Assembly: GCA_030696085.1 (NCBI GenBank)
Contig: JAUYNL010000038.1
Coordinates: forward strand, 1 to 33,151
DNA from: Luteolibacter sp.
GTDB taxonomy: Bacteria > Verrucomicrobiota > Verrucomicrobiia > Verrucomicrobiales > Akkermansiaceae
Length of the DNA: 33,151 nucleotides
Direction: 5' to 3'
Below are positions 24,852 to 33,151 of the stretch, in pieces. The stretch's first letter is position 1. Each line of letters opens with the position of its first letter. The notes below the pieces were generated by a model. That model did not search any database. It worked only from the letters and a program-made list of their open reading frames with translations, and had not been told where the DNA came from. The position numbers were made by a program, and so were the translations under genes.

Positions 24852-25034
24852 ATGAGCAAACGCACCTACCAACCTTCCAAGCGCACCCGGAAAAACCAGT
24901 TTGGCTTCCGTGCCCGCATGGCCACCAGAGCCGGTCGCAACATCCTGCGCCGCCGCCGTCAAAAAGGACGCAAGCGTCTGATTCCCAAGGGTGTCGAGCT
25001 CCAATACAGCCGTCACACGACGCAGCATAACTGA
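24852..25034 (+). CDS. rpmH: 50S ribosomal protein L34
   Basis: The 60-residue product has the L34 core: [20 protein letters not shown], then [20 protein letters not shown]. It carries a C-terminal extension (about 15 residues, [18 protein letters not shown]) compared with the 44-46-residue norm. L34 is a small protein of the large ribosomal subunit. The start at 24852 is the family N-terminus MSKRTYQPS; the upstream ATG at 24786 lies inside the promoter. First gene of the classic rpmH-rnpA-yidD-yidC order. Confidence 0.96.
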   Translation: MSKRTYQPSKRTRKNQFGFRARMATRAGRNILRRRRQKGRKRLIPKGVELQYSRHTTQHN

Positions 25035-25078
25035 GTCCCCGCAGCCGCGCCGCTACGGGATCCCGAAGCATCCCCGCC

Positions 25079-25444
25079 ATGCGACTCCCGCGGAAATGCA
25101 GCATGACACAGCGCGCGGATTTCGCGCGGGTGAAGACCACCGGTCAGGCGAAAGCCGGTCGGTTTGTCGTTTTGAGCACCTTGGCAGATCCCTCGCTCGA
25201 AACCCTGCGCACCGGATTCATCACCACCAAGCGCAGCGGCAAGGCTCACGACCGCAGCCTGCTGCGGCGGCGCTTCCGGGCTCTCGTCCAGGCGCACGCC
25301 CCGGAATTTCCGGAAATCCGGCGCTTTCTCGTCACCATCGCGCGACCGGGTGCCGCGCAGGCCACCTTTGCCGAGCTGGAGGCCGACTGGTTGCGCCAGG
25401 CCCGCCGGCTCGGACTCCTCTCCCGCCCCGCCCCCAACCCGTGA
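25079..25444 (+). CDS. rnpA: Ribonuclease P protein component
   Basis: A 121-residue basic protein: LPRKCSMTQRADFARVKTTG at the start, the central VLSTLADPSLETLRTGFITTKRSGKAHDRSL region, and an arginine-rich LLRRRFRALVQ helix where the family usually shows R-N-R-x-x-R. Together with the RNase P RNA (not in this window) it matures tRNA 5' ends. Identity relies on this partial pattern plus the invariant position between rpmH and yidD. Its stop overlaps the yidD GTG start. Confidence 0.9.
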   Translation: MRLPRKCSMTQRADFARVKTTGQAKAGRFVVLSTLADPSLETLRTGFITTKRSGKAHDRSLLRRRFRALVQAHAPEFPEIRRFLVTIARPGAAQATFAELEADWLRQARRLGLLSRPAPNP

Positions 25445-25746
25445 TTCCGCGAATCCTCAGCGCCGTCATCCGGGTGACGATCCGTTTCTATCAGCGGATC
25501 CTCAATCCGATGCTGAAATTCACCGCCGGCCCTGCCGCCGGGTGCCGGTTTTCGCCGTCCTGCTCGAACTATTTCCTGCAAGCCGTGGAAATCCATGGTC
25601 CCTTTCGCGGCTCTTGCTTGGGAATTTGCCGGATTTTCCGCTGTCATCCATGGGGGGGCAGTGGTTATGACCCCGTTCCGCCGGGCGGACACGCGGACTC
25701 TCCGAAACACTCCTGCCGCCATCACCCCGATCCACCCTGTTCCTAA
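25441..25746 (+). CDS. yidD: Membrane protein insertion efficiency factor YidD
   Basis: A 101-residue protein starting with GTG at 25441, overlapping the rnpA stop (GTGA). It contains the YidD core: IRFYQRILNPMLKFTAGPAA, then CRFSPSCSNYFLQAVEIHGP, and HPWGGSGYDPVP. The characteristic CR-x-x-P-[ST]-CS-x-Y pattern is present. YidD helps YidC insert membrane proteins. The last 20 residues are rich in His, Pro and Ser and not conserved. The gene is missed by an ATG-only reading. Confidence 0.9.
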   Translation: MIPRILSAVIRVTIRFYQRILNPMLKFTAGPAAGCRFSPSCSNYFLQAVEIHGPFRGSCLGICRIFRCHPWGGSGYDPVPPGGHADSPKHSCRHHPDPPCS

Positions 25747-25764
25747 CCATTTTCAAACCGCATC

Positions 25765-27618
25765 ATGTACGATCGTAAAACCTGGGCCGTCCTTGTCATT
25801 TGTGGCGGCCTGCTCGCCGCAAACCTATATTACTCCGCGAAGAACCAGCGTGTCCAAGCCGCCGCGAAACAACGCGAGCTGGCCTTGCAGCAGGCCAATG
25901 CCGCCGTCGCGGAAAAACCCGCCGTCATCAGCCAGGCCGAACTAACCATCGAGACTCCGCCGCCGCCCACCGAGGAGGAGCTCGTTGTCCTGAAAAACGA
26001 CAAGGTCAGCTTCACCCTCACCAACCTCGGCGGCGGCATCAAGTTCGCCGAGTTTGAGAGCGAATTCGAGGTCGGCAGCAAGACCAGCCATGTGCGGGCG
26101 AACCGCTTCGGCGCGGGTGCCATAGGGACCCTCGCCGGTGCCGGGGAAACGCTCGAAAACATCCCCTACGCCTACAAGACGGAGGAATCCATCGACGGCA
26201 AGAAGGCCGTTTACATCGCCAAGCTCCCCTCCGGCCTGATCGCCAAGAAAACATTCACGCTCAATCAGGGCGGGGAGCCCGGCGCACCCTATCTGCTCGA
26301 TTTCGACCTCCAGCTCGAAAATACCACCGCCACCGCGGTCAACCTGAACCAATGGAGCATCTTCCTTGGCGAGGCCTCGCCGCTCTATCAGGCGGAGGTT
26401 CCCCAGCAGACCGGCTTCTTCTGGCGCGAGGGCGGCGGCATCCACTTCACCGACGGCGGCACCTTCAAGGGCGGCATGTTCGGCTCCGCCAAATCCAGCG
26501 TCACCAGCCCGGAGGAGATGATGGAATTCGCCGGCGTGACCAACCAGTTCTTCGCCACCGTCCTGCGGCCGAAGGAACCCGCCACCACCACGCTGTGGGC
26601 GAAATCCTCACAGGTTTCGCTGCCCGGCAGCGCGAAATCCGTCAACTCCGTGCGCGCCGGACTGCGCCTGCCCGCCGCCGAGCTCAAGCCCGCCGCGCTC
26701 AAGTCCCTCGGCTACCGCATCTTCATCGGCCCCAAGCACAACCCGCTGCTGCGCAAAATGGAAAAACACTGGGGCGACGGCTGGGCCGATGTGATGCAGT
26801 ACGGCTGGTTCTGGTTCGTCTCCCGCCCTCTCAATTTCCTGCTCAACACCTATCACAACCTGCTCGACGGCATCGCGCACAAGTGGGCGTGGGGCCTCGC
26901 CATCATCCTGCTCACCATCACCGTGCGCATCATCATCTGGCCGCTTCACGCCAAGTCCACGCACACCATGAAGCGCATGGCCAAGCTCAAGCCGGAGATG
27001 GACAAGCTGAAGGAGAAATATCCGGACGATCCGAACAAGCTCAACACCGAGATGATGGGCCTCTATCGGAAATTCGGCATCAACCCGCTCGGCGGCTGCC
27101 TGCCGATGTTCATCCAGATTCCAATCTTCTTCGGCTTCTACCGCATGTTGCAATACGCCGTGGAGCTGCGCGGCCAGGGTTTCCTGTGGGTGAACGATCT
27201 CTCGCAGCCGGACACTCTCGCACACATCAGCGGCGTGCCCATCAACCTGCTGCCGGTTGTCATGGCCATCAGCAGCTTCCTGCAGATCAAGATGACGCCG
27301 ATGACAGGCGACAAGATGCAGCAGCGCATCATCATGTTCATGCCCTTCATGTTCTTCTTCTTTTGTTATAACTTCGCCTCCGCCCTCGCACTCTATTGGA
27401 CCACCCAGAACATCTTTTCCATCGGCCAGACCTGGCTGATGGGCAAGGTGCCCGAGCCCGAGCTCAAGCCCGTGAAAGGAGCCGGAAAATCCTGGGTCCA
27501 GCGCATGGCCGAACGCCAGGCCGAGGTGCAGAAGCTCCAGAAGGAGCGCCAGGCCGGCGGCATCCGCGACGTCACCCCGGACAGCAAGAAAAAGCGCCCG
27601 CCTCGCACCGGCGGTTGA
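25765..27618 (+). CDS. yidC: Membrane protein insertase YidC
   Basis: A 617-residue Oxa1-superfamily insertase of the Gram-negative type. One N-terminal helix (WAVLVICGGLLAANLYY) precedes a large periplasmic domain at about 60-330. The C-terminal insertase core begins around residue 350 (WFWFVSRPLNFLLNTYHNLL). The functionally important Arg388 lies in TITVRIIIWPL, followed by the cytoplasmic loop AKLKPEMDKLKEKYPDDPNK, FGINPLGGCLPMFIQIPIFFGFY and further helices. The tail is basic, as in ribosome-contacting YidC proteins. It follows yidD by 18 bases and precedes an ABC ATPase by 18. Confidence 0.96.
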   Translation: MYDRKTWAVLVICGGLLAANLYYSAKNQRVQAAAKQRELALQQANAAVAEKPAVISQAELTIETPPPPTEEELVVLKNDKVSFTLTNLGGGIKFAEFESEFEVGSKTSHVRANRFGAGAIGTLAGAGETLENIPYAYKTEESIDGKKAVYIAKLPSGLIAKKTFTLNQGGEPGAPYLLDFDLQLENTTATAVNLNQWSIFLGEASPLYQAEVPQQTGFFWREGGGIHFTDGGTFKGGMFGSAKSSVTSPEEMMEFAGVTNQFFATVLRPKEPATTTLWAKSSQVSLPGSAKSVNSVRAGLRLPAAELKPAALKSLGYRIFIGPKHNPLLRKMEKHWGDGWADVMQYGWFWFVSRPLNFLLNTYHNLLDGIAHKWAWGLAIILLTITVRIIIWPLHAKSTHTMKRMAKLKPEMDKLKEKYPDDPNKLNTEMMGLYRKFGINPLGGCLPMFIQIPIFFGFYRMLQYAVELRGQGFLWVNDLSQPDTLAHISGVPINLLPVVMAISSFLQIKMTPMTGDKMQQRIIMFMPFMFFFFCYNFASALALYWTTQNIFSIGQTWLMGKVPEPELKPVKGAGKSWVQRMAERQAEVQKLQKERQAGGIRDVTPDSKKKRPPRTGG

Positions 27619-27636
27619 GAGACATCCGCCAGCCCG

Positions 27637-28377
27637 ATGCCTTCCGAATCCTCCACATTGCCGCCGGCTTCCCCGGGTGTCGTCTTTGAAGCCAGGAAAC
27701 TGCGAAAAGTCTATCACACCGGCGAGTTGGATGTGGTGGCCCTTGATGGCGTGGACCTCGAGCTCCACGCCGGGGATCTCGTCTGCCTGCTCGGTGCCTC
27801 AGGAAGCGGAAAATCGACGCTGCTAAACATCCTCGGTGGCCTCGACCTGCCGACCTCCGGCGAGTTGATCTATAAGGGCTGGAAACTTGATGGTTCCCGG
27901 GAACAAACCCTCACCCTCTTCCGCCGCAACTGCGTGGGCTTCGTCTTCCAGTTCTACAACCTGATCCCTTCTCTAACAGCCCGCGAGAACGTCGCGCTCA
28001 TCACCGGCATCTCCCGTGATCCGATGACCCCGGAGGAGGCCCTTGAAATGGTCGGCCTCGGCCCGCGCATGGATCATTTCCCGTCCCAGCTCTCCGGCGG
28101 AGAGCAACAGCGCGTCGCCATCGCCCGCGCCATCGCCAAGCGCCCGGAGGTCCTGCTCTGCGACGAACCCACCGGCGCGCTCGATGTCACCACCGGCATC
28201 ACCGTGCTGGAAGCCGTGGAGCGCATCAACCGCGAGCTCGGCACACTCACCGTCGTCATCACACACAACGCCGTCATGGCCGAAATGGCCGACCGCGTCC
28301 TGCATCTCTCCGACGGAAAAATCATCAGCTCCCACCGCAACGAAACGCGCCTGCCGGCATCGCAGTTGAAGTGGTGA
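27637..28377 (+). CDS. ABC transporter ATP-binding protein (LolD/MacB-like)
   Basis: A 246-residue ATPase with Walker [10 protein letters not shown] at 53-61, Q-loop [18 protein letters not shown], signature [15 protein letters not shown] from 152, Walker [13 protein letters not shown] from 172, and switch His210 in VITHN. The TALD and FVFQ-FNLIP-type motifs place it in the LolD/MacB/FtsE-like group that handles lipoproteins or macrolides. No permease (FtsX/LolC type) is adjacent: the next gene is a POT transporter, so the partner must be elsewhere. It follows yidC by 18 bases and may be cotranscribed. Confidence 0.88.
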   Translation: MPSESSTLPPASPGVVFEARKLRKVYHTGELDVVALDGVDLELHAGDLVCLLGASGSGKSTLLNILGGLDLPTSGELIYKGWKLDGSREQTLTLFRRNCVGFVFQFYNLIPSLTARENVALITGISRDPMTPEEALEMVGLGPRMDHFPSQLSGGEQQRVAIARAIAKRPEVLLCDEPTGALDVTTGITVLEAVERINRELGTLTVVITHNAVMAEMADRVLHLSDGKIISSHRNETRLPASQLKW

Positions 28378-28557
28378 CGCCATCGTGATGGAGGCTTTAA
28401 AGGGCAGCCAGGTGAAGCGGAAATAATTCGGTTGCGAGCTCATCGCCGTGGAACTCATGCTTTCCCGCGACCAGGCGAAAAACCAGGAATCCGCGGGCCT
28501 TGTGGTTTTGTGATGGCGATCCGCGGGACGCCCGGCATGCTCCGGCACTTCCGCCCC

Positions 28558-30492
28558 ATGTCCTACCGCACTTCTCCGGCAGATCTCGATGGCATGCCAC
28601 CCGGCGTGCCGCACATCATCGGCAACGAGGCTGCCGAACGCTTTTCGTTTTATGGCATGAAGGCGGTGCTGGCCGTGTTCATGGTGCAATACCTGCATCT
28701 CATGGATGGCCACGGCGGGCCGGTCATGAGCGAGGCGGAAGCCACGGCGAGGGTTCATCTTTTCAATGGCGCGGTCTATCTCACGCCCTTTCTCGGGGCG
28801 CTGCTGGCGGACGTTTTCGTCGGCAAGTACCCCACCATCATCGCACTCTCGCTGGTTTATTGCGCGGGCCATGCCGCCCTCGCCGGCATGGGAATGTTCG
28901 GCAACTCCCCCGCGTGGCTGATGGCCGGGCTGGGACTCATCGCCCTCGGCTCCGGCGGCATCAAACCCTGCGTCTCGGCCCATGTCGGCGACCAGTTCGG
29001 CACGCGCAACGCGCATCTGCTCACGCAAATCTTCAACTGGTTCTATTTCTCCATCAACATCGGCGCCTTCGCCTCGATGCTGCTCACACCCTGGCTGCTG
29101 GAGTGGCATGGCCCGCACTGGGCCTTTGGCGTGCCGGGTATCCTGATGGGAATCGCCACCGTGGTGTTCTGGATGGGAAGGAAACGCTTCATCCATGTGC
29201 CCGCAGGCGGCACCGGCTTCGTGCGGGACCTGTTCCGCGGCGGCGGTCTCGGAGTGATGCTCAAGCTGCTGCCGCTCTATCTGTTTGTGGCGATGTTCTG
29301 GGCGCTTTTCGACCAGACCGGCTCCACCTGGATCTTCCAGTCGCAGGACATGGACAGGCGTTTCATCGGCTTCGAGTGGCTGCCCTCGCAAATCCAGTCG
29401 CTCAACTCGGTGTTCGTGCTCACGTTCATCCCGCTCTTCGCCCATGTGATCTATCCGTTAGGAAACCGGATGTGGAAACTCACGCCGCTGCGCAAGATCG
29501 GCCTCGGCCTGTTCATCATGGTCGGATCCTTCGCGCTGGTGGCGCTGATCCAGCAGTGGATCGATGGCGGCGCGCGCCCGAACATCGCCTGGCAAATTCT
29601 CGCCTTCGCGCTCCTGACCATCGCCGAGGTGATGGTTTCCATCGTCGCCCTCGAATACGCCTACACCCAGGCGCCCAGGACGATGAAATCCCTCATCATG
29701 TGCTTCTATCTGGGAGCCGTGGCCATCGGAAATTTCCTCGTCGCCGGAGTCAACCACTTCATCCTGATCCCGGATGCGGCTGCGGAACAACTCACGGCCG
29801 CGCTCGCCAGGCTTCCGCCTGACTGGCGCAAGGATCCGCGCACCTTGATGCTGCCCGGCCACGATGGCATCACGGGCACGGCCGACGATCTCATCCAAGG
29901 ACTTGCCGACGGCGTTCCCATCTCGCTGGAGATTCCCGGCCAGGCGCTGTTCGAGGAGGCGGCGGCGCAGGTGGAGGCGCTGGTGATGGAAAACGGCGGC
30001 CGCTTTCCTGATGAAGCTGCGGTTTCCGCAAACATCGGCAGGCTCCGCGATGCGTGGGGATCGCCCATTGGTTTTCAAATCCTCAATTCCACGCGCGCCC
30101 GCTTGATGAGCGCCGGGCCGGACCGCGTATCCGCAACCCGCTGGGACATCGGCATGATGATCGATCTGCCGCCGCCCGTCGCCGTTCAGGAACCATCATG
30201 GACCGACAGGCTCCATCCGGAAAAACCATGGCTGGCCCGCCGCAAGAGTGAGCTCGGAATCGCAGGCACCCCGCCCGGAGGCCGCGATGAACCGGTGCCC
30301 GCCGGCATCACGCGAACCGCCTTTTCCGGCGGGCAGACGCGGCTCCACGGCGCGGCTTACTTCCGGTTCTTCACCTGGCTGATGCTCGGCACCGCTGTGG
30401 CGTTCATCCCCTATGCCCTGCTCTATCGGCCCAGGACCTATCTACAGGACCAAGGGGACCGGACATTTCGCGCAAGATCGGAACAAGCCTGA
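28558..30492 (+). CDS. POT/PTR-family proton-dependent peptide transporter with hydrophilic insertion
   Basis: A 644-residue major-facilitator protein. The E-x-x-E-R-F-x-x-Y motif (NEAAERFSFYG) is at residues 23-33, LGSGGIKPCVSAHVGDQF follows near 140, and the PTR2 signature FNWFYFSINIGAFAS near 160. Thus it imports di/tripeptides with protons. A long hydrophilic segment, roughly residues 405-600, separates the penultimate helices from the last helix FFTWLMLGTAVAFIPYALLY; it includes the HDGITGTADD motif. The chosen start MSYRTSPADLDG at 28558 lies before the conserved region; upstream in-frame ATGs (28432, 28513) would add an unconserved leader. No operon partner. Confidence 0.88.
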   Translation: MSYRTSPADLDGMPPGVPHIIGNEAAERFSFYGMKAVLAVFMVQYLHLMDGHGGPVMSEAEATARVHLFNGAVYLTPFLGALLADVFVGKYPTIIALSLVYCAGHAALAGMGMFGNSPAWLMAGLGLIALGSGGIKPCVSAHVGDQFGTRNAHLLTQIFNWFYFSINIGAFASMLLTPWLLEWHGPHWAFGVPGILMGIATVVFWMGRKRFIHVPAGGTGFVRDLFRGGGLGVMLKLLPLYLFVAMFWALFDQTGSTWIFQSQDMDRRFIGFEWLPSQIQSLNSVFVLTFIPLFAHVIYPLGNRMWKLTPLRKIGLGLFIMVGSFALVALIQQWIDGGARPNIAWQILAFALLTIAEVMVSIVALEYAYTQAPRTMKSLIMCFYLGAVAIGNFLVAGVNHFILIPDAAAEQLTAALARLPPDWRKDPRTLMLPGHDGITGTADDLIQGLADGVPISLEIPGQALFEEAAAQVEALVMENGGRFPDEAAVSANIGRLRDAWGSPIGFQILNSTRARLMSAGPDRVSATRWDIGMMIDLPPPVAVQEPSWTDRLHPEKPWLARRKSELGIAGTPPGGRDEPVPAGITRTAFSGGQTRLHGAAYFRFFTWLMLGTAVAFIPYALLYRPRTYLQDQGDRTFRARSEQA

Positions 30493-30746
30493 AACTCGAT
30501 GCCGCCATCGGGCGGGACGGCCGACCCGTGTTACGGATATAGGAAAGCTGATATGCCATAACCTCCGCCAGGTCTTGCGCAATTTCGCAAAAACACTCCG
30601 CGCCGCGATTTCCACGCCACCAGTTATGTGGACGCTCCACCCGCCAAAGTGCCCGGTGCGCAGCGGTGAGGTCTCACACGCGGGGGTCGAAACGGCCGGC
30701 ATTTACCCCAAGCCTGCCGTTCACGCCGGATTACCGGCACCGCCGC

Positions 30747-31292
30747 CTAGTTTGGTGACTTCGGAATAAAACGCGCCGCCTGGGGATCAAACGCCTCCGG
30801 ATCGTAACCTGGATTCATCCATTCGATCTCGCCGTGCAGCGCCTGCATGTATTGGAATGTGCCGCCGAAATCCTCCGGCGGGCAGGCCCGCGCACCTTCC
30901 AGCAACTCCGGCCCCCCCTCGCCGGCCTCGCGTTTCTCGAAGACGATCTCGTGGATCCACTCGTCGGCAAAGTCATACCGGTAGAGGATGCGCAGCGGCA
31001 GTTTGCGCTTGCCGAGAAACTCCGCGACGCTGAGCACTGCCTCATCCTGGAAGTCACCGAGCGTCTGGTCCTGTAGGCCGATCGGGCCGATCACATCGAC
31101 GAGGCGTTTCCCCTTGCCGTGGCGGAACTCGTGCGGGTGCTTGTTTGCCCATCCCATCGCCGCCTGGATCGCATCGCTCAGCGCGATGAAAGTGACTTCC
31201 TTGGAAATCGAAAAGCGCCGCCAAATTTGCGGCTGGATGCCGTAGAGAAACACTTTCACCACCACCCGGTTCTGATCGCTCGTCTTTGCCAT
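30747..31292 (-). CDS. Plasmid pRiA4b ORF-3-like protein
   Basis: A 181-residue protein beginning MAKTSDQNRVVVKVFLYG (31292 chosen over 31328, since the upstream part is not conserved-looking). Family marks are I-x-P-x-I-W-R-R (GIQPQIWRRFSI), then FIALSDAIQAAMGW and HEFRHG, LPLRILYRYDFADEWIHEI, and ACPPEDFGGTFQYMQAL. The PPEDxGG and YxYDFGDxW patterns are typical of the pRiA4b ORF-3 family, whose function is unknown. It sits between the POT gene and menD, on menD's strand, 60 bases behind it, so it may be cotranscribed with menD. Confidence 0.85.
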   Translation of the reverse strand: MAKTSDQNRVVVKVFLYGIQPQIWRRFSISKEVTFIALSDAIQAAMGWANKHPHEFRHGKGKRLVDVIGPIGLQDQTLGDFQDEAVLSVAEFLGKRKLPLRILYRYDFADEWIHEIVFEKREAGEGGPELLEGARACPPEDFGGTFQYMQALHGEIEWMNPGYDPEAFDPQAARFIPKSPN

Positions 31293-31352
31293 GGCCGGGA
31301 GCATGGGAAACCCGCGCCGCGGAATCAAACGGGAATTGCGGCAAGAACGGGA

Positions 31353-32930
31353 TCAGGGGCCGTTGCGGTCCCAATCGGCCCAAAACCGCGCACTTTGTTC
31401 CGGGTCCGGAATGATTTCGAGCAGCACCGGCTTTCCGCCGGGTTCGTAGGCGTCGAAATCATCCGTGGTGCGGACGCGCAGGTGCGTCATGCCCCACAGC
31501 GAGGCGAATCCTGATAGATCGGCGTGGTGGGGATTGATCATGCATTCCGCCGCGCGCGGGCTCATCGACTTCAGGCGCGGCAGTCGTTGGAAAATCCCGC
31601 CGCCGCCATTTTGGATCACGGCAAGCGTGCGGCCCTCGCCGTTGATCTGGCCCAGCATGAAGGGTGCGCCAAGATCGTAGAGGGCGGTGAGATCCCCGAT
31701 CACCGCCCAGGTATCGCTGACATCCGCGGTCCAGCCCAGCCAGGTGCTGATCTGGCCGTCGATGCCGTTGGCCCCGCGGTTCGCCCGCACCGAAGGAACC
31801 GGGCGCGTCCACTGGGCGAACAGATTCCACTCGCGGATCGGCAGGCTGTTGCCGAGAAATACGCCGCCGCCGATGCAGGCGAAGTGCGAAAGCGCGCGCA
31901 TCAGCGCGGGTTCGCTGTCCGGATAGCACTCCAGCATTTCCTCGATCCGCGCGGCCCGCGCCGACGCTCCGGCCAGCAGATCCAGCGCGTCATCGGCCGC
32001 TTCCACCTCACCGAGTGCCTTGATTACTCGCTGAAGCGGGCCGCGCGTGACCTGCGATTCGCGGGCCAGACCCGGCAGGCCCTTGCGACAGATCGACCAT
32101 ACGGAAACCTCCGGCAGATCCTCCAGATCCCGCCAGAAACGCCCGCTCGGAACCTCCCCGAGGCGCAGGATTTTTCCGGGTGGCCGGGCTTTTAGCACCC
32201 GGTCCGCATCGTGGATGGCCAGACCCTGAAGCGCTTCACGCAGGCCGCTGGTGGCCTCGGCCACGACCGGCGCACCGAAATCCCGGCAGAAATGAAACAC
32301 CTCCTCGCGTTCGTCCGGTTCGAGCCCGCCGATCAGCACCGCGATTCCCTGATAGTGATCCTCCCGCAGCCAGCGGGCGAGCACGGCCACATCGAGGCGG
32401 TCTTTCGCCGCCGTGAAAGTGCCGATGCACTCCTCGGGAAAATCCACATCGCCGGGCGTAAAATCCTCCTCAAGTTCCACGTTGAGGTGGATCGGACCTT
32501 TGCCGTCCCACTCATCGAGCCCGCCGTGGAAGGCATGCACGCCGAAAATCCCCGCCTGGTCGATGGTTTGTGGAGCCCCCGTGCCGCGGAAAGCCGCAGG
32601 TCGGTCGGCCGTGAGCGCCACCAGCGGGCGGGCCTGGTAAAACGCCTCGATCACCGCCGGCAGCAATTCCGCCGCAGCGGTGCCGCTGGTGGTCACCACC
32701 GCGCAGGGCAGCCCGGTTTCCATGGTGCGTCCCAGCGCGAAAAAACCGGCGCTACGTTCCTCGAAGTGCCGCCATAGACGCGCACGACCCGCCGTTTCCG
32801 CCCGGGCCAGCGCTTCCACCAAGGCCGCATTCCGGGCACCGCCACAGACCACGAACTCGCTCACGCCCGCCCGCAGGCAGCTTTTCACCCAATCAATCGC
32901 CGGATCCCATGCGTTCACGCCGCCCGTCAT
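31353..32930 (-). CDS. menD: SEPHCHC synthase MenD (menaquinone pathway)
   Basis: A 525-residue thiamine-diphosphate enzyme that joins 2-oxoglutarate to isochorismate in menaquinone synthesis. The N-terminal ThDP-binding domain has SEFVVCGGARNAALVEAL near residue 25 (family: P-G-S-R-S), HFEERSAGFFALGR with the catalytic Glu, and VTTSGTAAAELLPAVIEA. The C-terminal half has GGGVFLGNSLPIREWN, RANRGANGIDGQISTWLG and IGDLTALYDLGA. Length is slightly short of the 550 or so norm but no core block is missing. A REP-like palindrome lies about 50 bases upstream. Other men genes are not in the window. Confidence 0.93.
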   Translation of the reverse strand: MTGGVNAWDPAIDWVKSCLRAGVSEFVVCGGARNAALVEALARAETAGRARLWRHFEERSAGFFALGRTMETGLPCAVVTTSGTAAAELLPAVIEAFYQARPLVALTADRPAAFRGTGAPQTIDQAGIFGVHAFHGGLDEWDGKGPIHLNVELEEDFTPGDVDFPEECIGTFTAAKDRLDVAVLARWLREDHYQGIAVLIGGLEPDEREEVFHFCRDFGAPVVAEATSGLREALQGLAIHDADRVLKARPPGKILRLGEVPSGRFWRDLEDLPEVSVWSICRKGLPGLARESQVTRGPLQRVIKALGEVEAADDALDLLAGASARAARIEEMLECYPDSEPALMRALSHFACIGGGVFLGNSLPIREWNLFAQWTRPVPSVRANRGANGIDGQISTWLGWTADVSDTWAVIGDLTALYDLGAPFMLGQINGEGRTLAVIQNGGGGIFQRLPRLKSMSPRAAECMINPHHADLSGFASLWGMTHLRVRTTDDFDAYEPGGKPVLLEIIPDPEQSARFWADWDRNGP

Positions 32931-32976
32931 AATCAGCCCTCCGGGAAAAGTCCATGCACGCGATGCGCAAGCCGAT

Positions 32977-33004
32977 TTTCGATAAAGGGACTGTCCTATT
33001 ATCA
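32977..33004 (-). repeat. REP-like palindrome upstream of menD
   Basis: On the minus strand this is a copy of the 18314-18341 element with 3 differences in 28 bases. The 23-base core (32981-33003) is an imperfect palindrome around GGAC-A-GTCC. It lies between menD and the window edge, in a likely promoter region, and shows that the element is dispersed rather than unique to the RAYT locus. Confidence 0.68.
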
Positions 33005-33151
33005 GCTTGCGATCGGTGTGGAAAACTAAGCTGAAAATCCTTGCTGTGGCGTATCATCCGGCGTCCAGCGCGACCCTTGAGGAGGCCGCGCAATCCTGAG
33101 GGATTCGAAGTCGGAATCCTCCGGCGGAGCCGAAATATCGCCCGCCACGGC
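33005..33151. other. Window end, no gene recognised
   Basis: This stretch contains a short GTG-started frame from 33017 (VWKTKLKILAVAYHP, then a stop) and a possible hairpin GGATTC/GAATCC near 33101-33119. Neither is strong enough to call. Confidence 0.3.

Noticed and set aside
27973-29445. 490-codon minus-strand frame spanning the ABC ATPase and POT genes
   Set aside because: It crosses two genes with clear family motifs and has a His/Asp/Glu-rich shadow-like product.
33017-33100. Short GTG-started frame at the window end
   Set aside because: Only 27 codons, no motif and no context; more likely noncoding sequence before menD.

Overview
The window is a bacterial chromosome segment of high G+C content, most plausibly from the Verrucomicrobiota (Verrucomicrobiales-like). 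This is inferred, not proven. The grounds are a MoxR-DUF58-BatA-VWA locus with large vWA proteins, a long-form LeuA, a POT transporter with a big late hydrophilic insertion, a lipoprotein with 'DP..A..W...LP' repeats, a REP-type tyrosine transposase with a C-terminal extension, and rpmH-rnpA-yidD-yidC in the usual bacterial order. I saw no rRNA, tRNA or CRISPR array.

Layout. 1-4.5 kb is accessory and eroded. It holds the tail of a possible transposase, an OafA-type acyltransferase, a secreted esterase, then a graveyard with a multiply frameshifted IS630-type remnant and an ISL3-type remnant. The ISL3 piece is joined to the 3' end of a broken apolipoprotein N-acyltransferase (lnt) gene. 4.6-9.4 kb carries rsmD, leuA, a lipoprotein and an M48 (Ste24-like) protease. 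9.5-18 kb is the MoxR operon: a MoxR AAA+ ATPase, a DUF58 protein, a BatA-like vWA protein and a second large vWA membrane protein. This operon has been invaded. A MazE-like/PIN pair sits between moxR and DUF58, and the PIN frame runs without a stop into DUF58, predicting a PIN-DUF58 fusion. A Phd/ParE pair and an AT-richer HNH-nuclease-like gene sit between DUF58 and BatA.

18.3-20.5 kb has a REP-associated tyrosine transposase (RAYT) with a palindromic element just upstream, ending one base before queA. 20.7-24.7 kb holds polA (minus strand) and a divergent secreted beta-propeller lactonase. 24.8-28.4 kb is the rpmH-rnpA-yidD-yidC block, with a good promoter in front and an ABC ATPase behind. 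28.5-33 kb contains a POT-family peptide transporter, a pRiA4b ORF-3-like protein and menD. A second copy of the RAYT-type palindrome lies just upstream of menD.

How the genes work together. The MoxR ATPase and the DUF58/vWA proteins probably form a chaperone-like membrane module. rpmH/rnpA/yidD/yidC link ribosome and tRNA maturation with membrane protein insertion. The rest are housekeeping genes (LeuA, PolA, QueA, RsmD, MenD). The most unusual feature is the MoxR operon carrying two toxin-antitoxin cassettes and an HNH gene, with one toxin domain fused in frame to a core operon protein.
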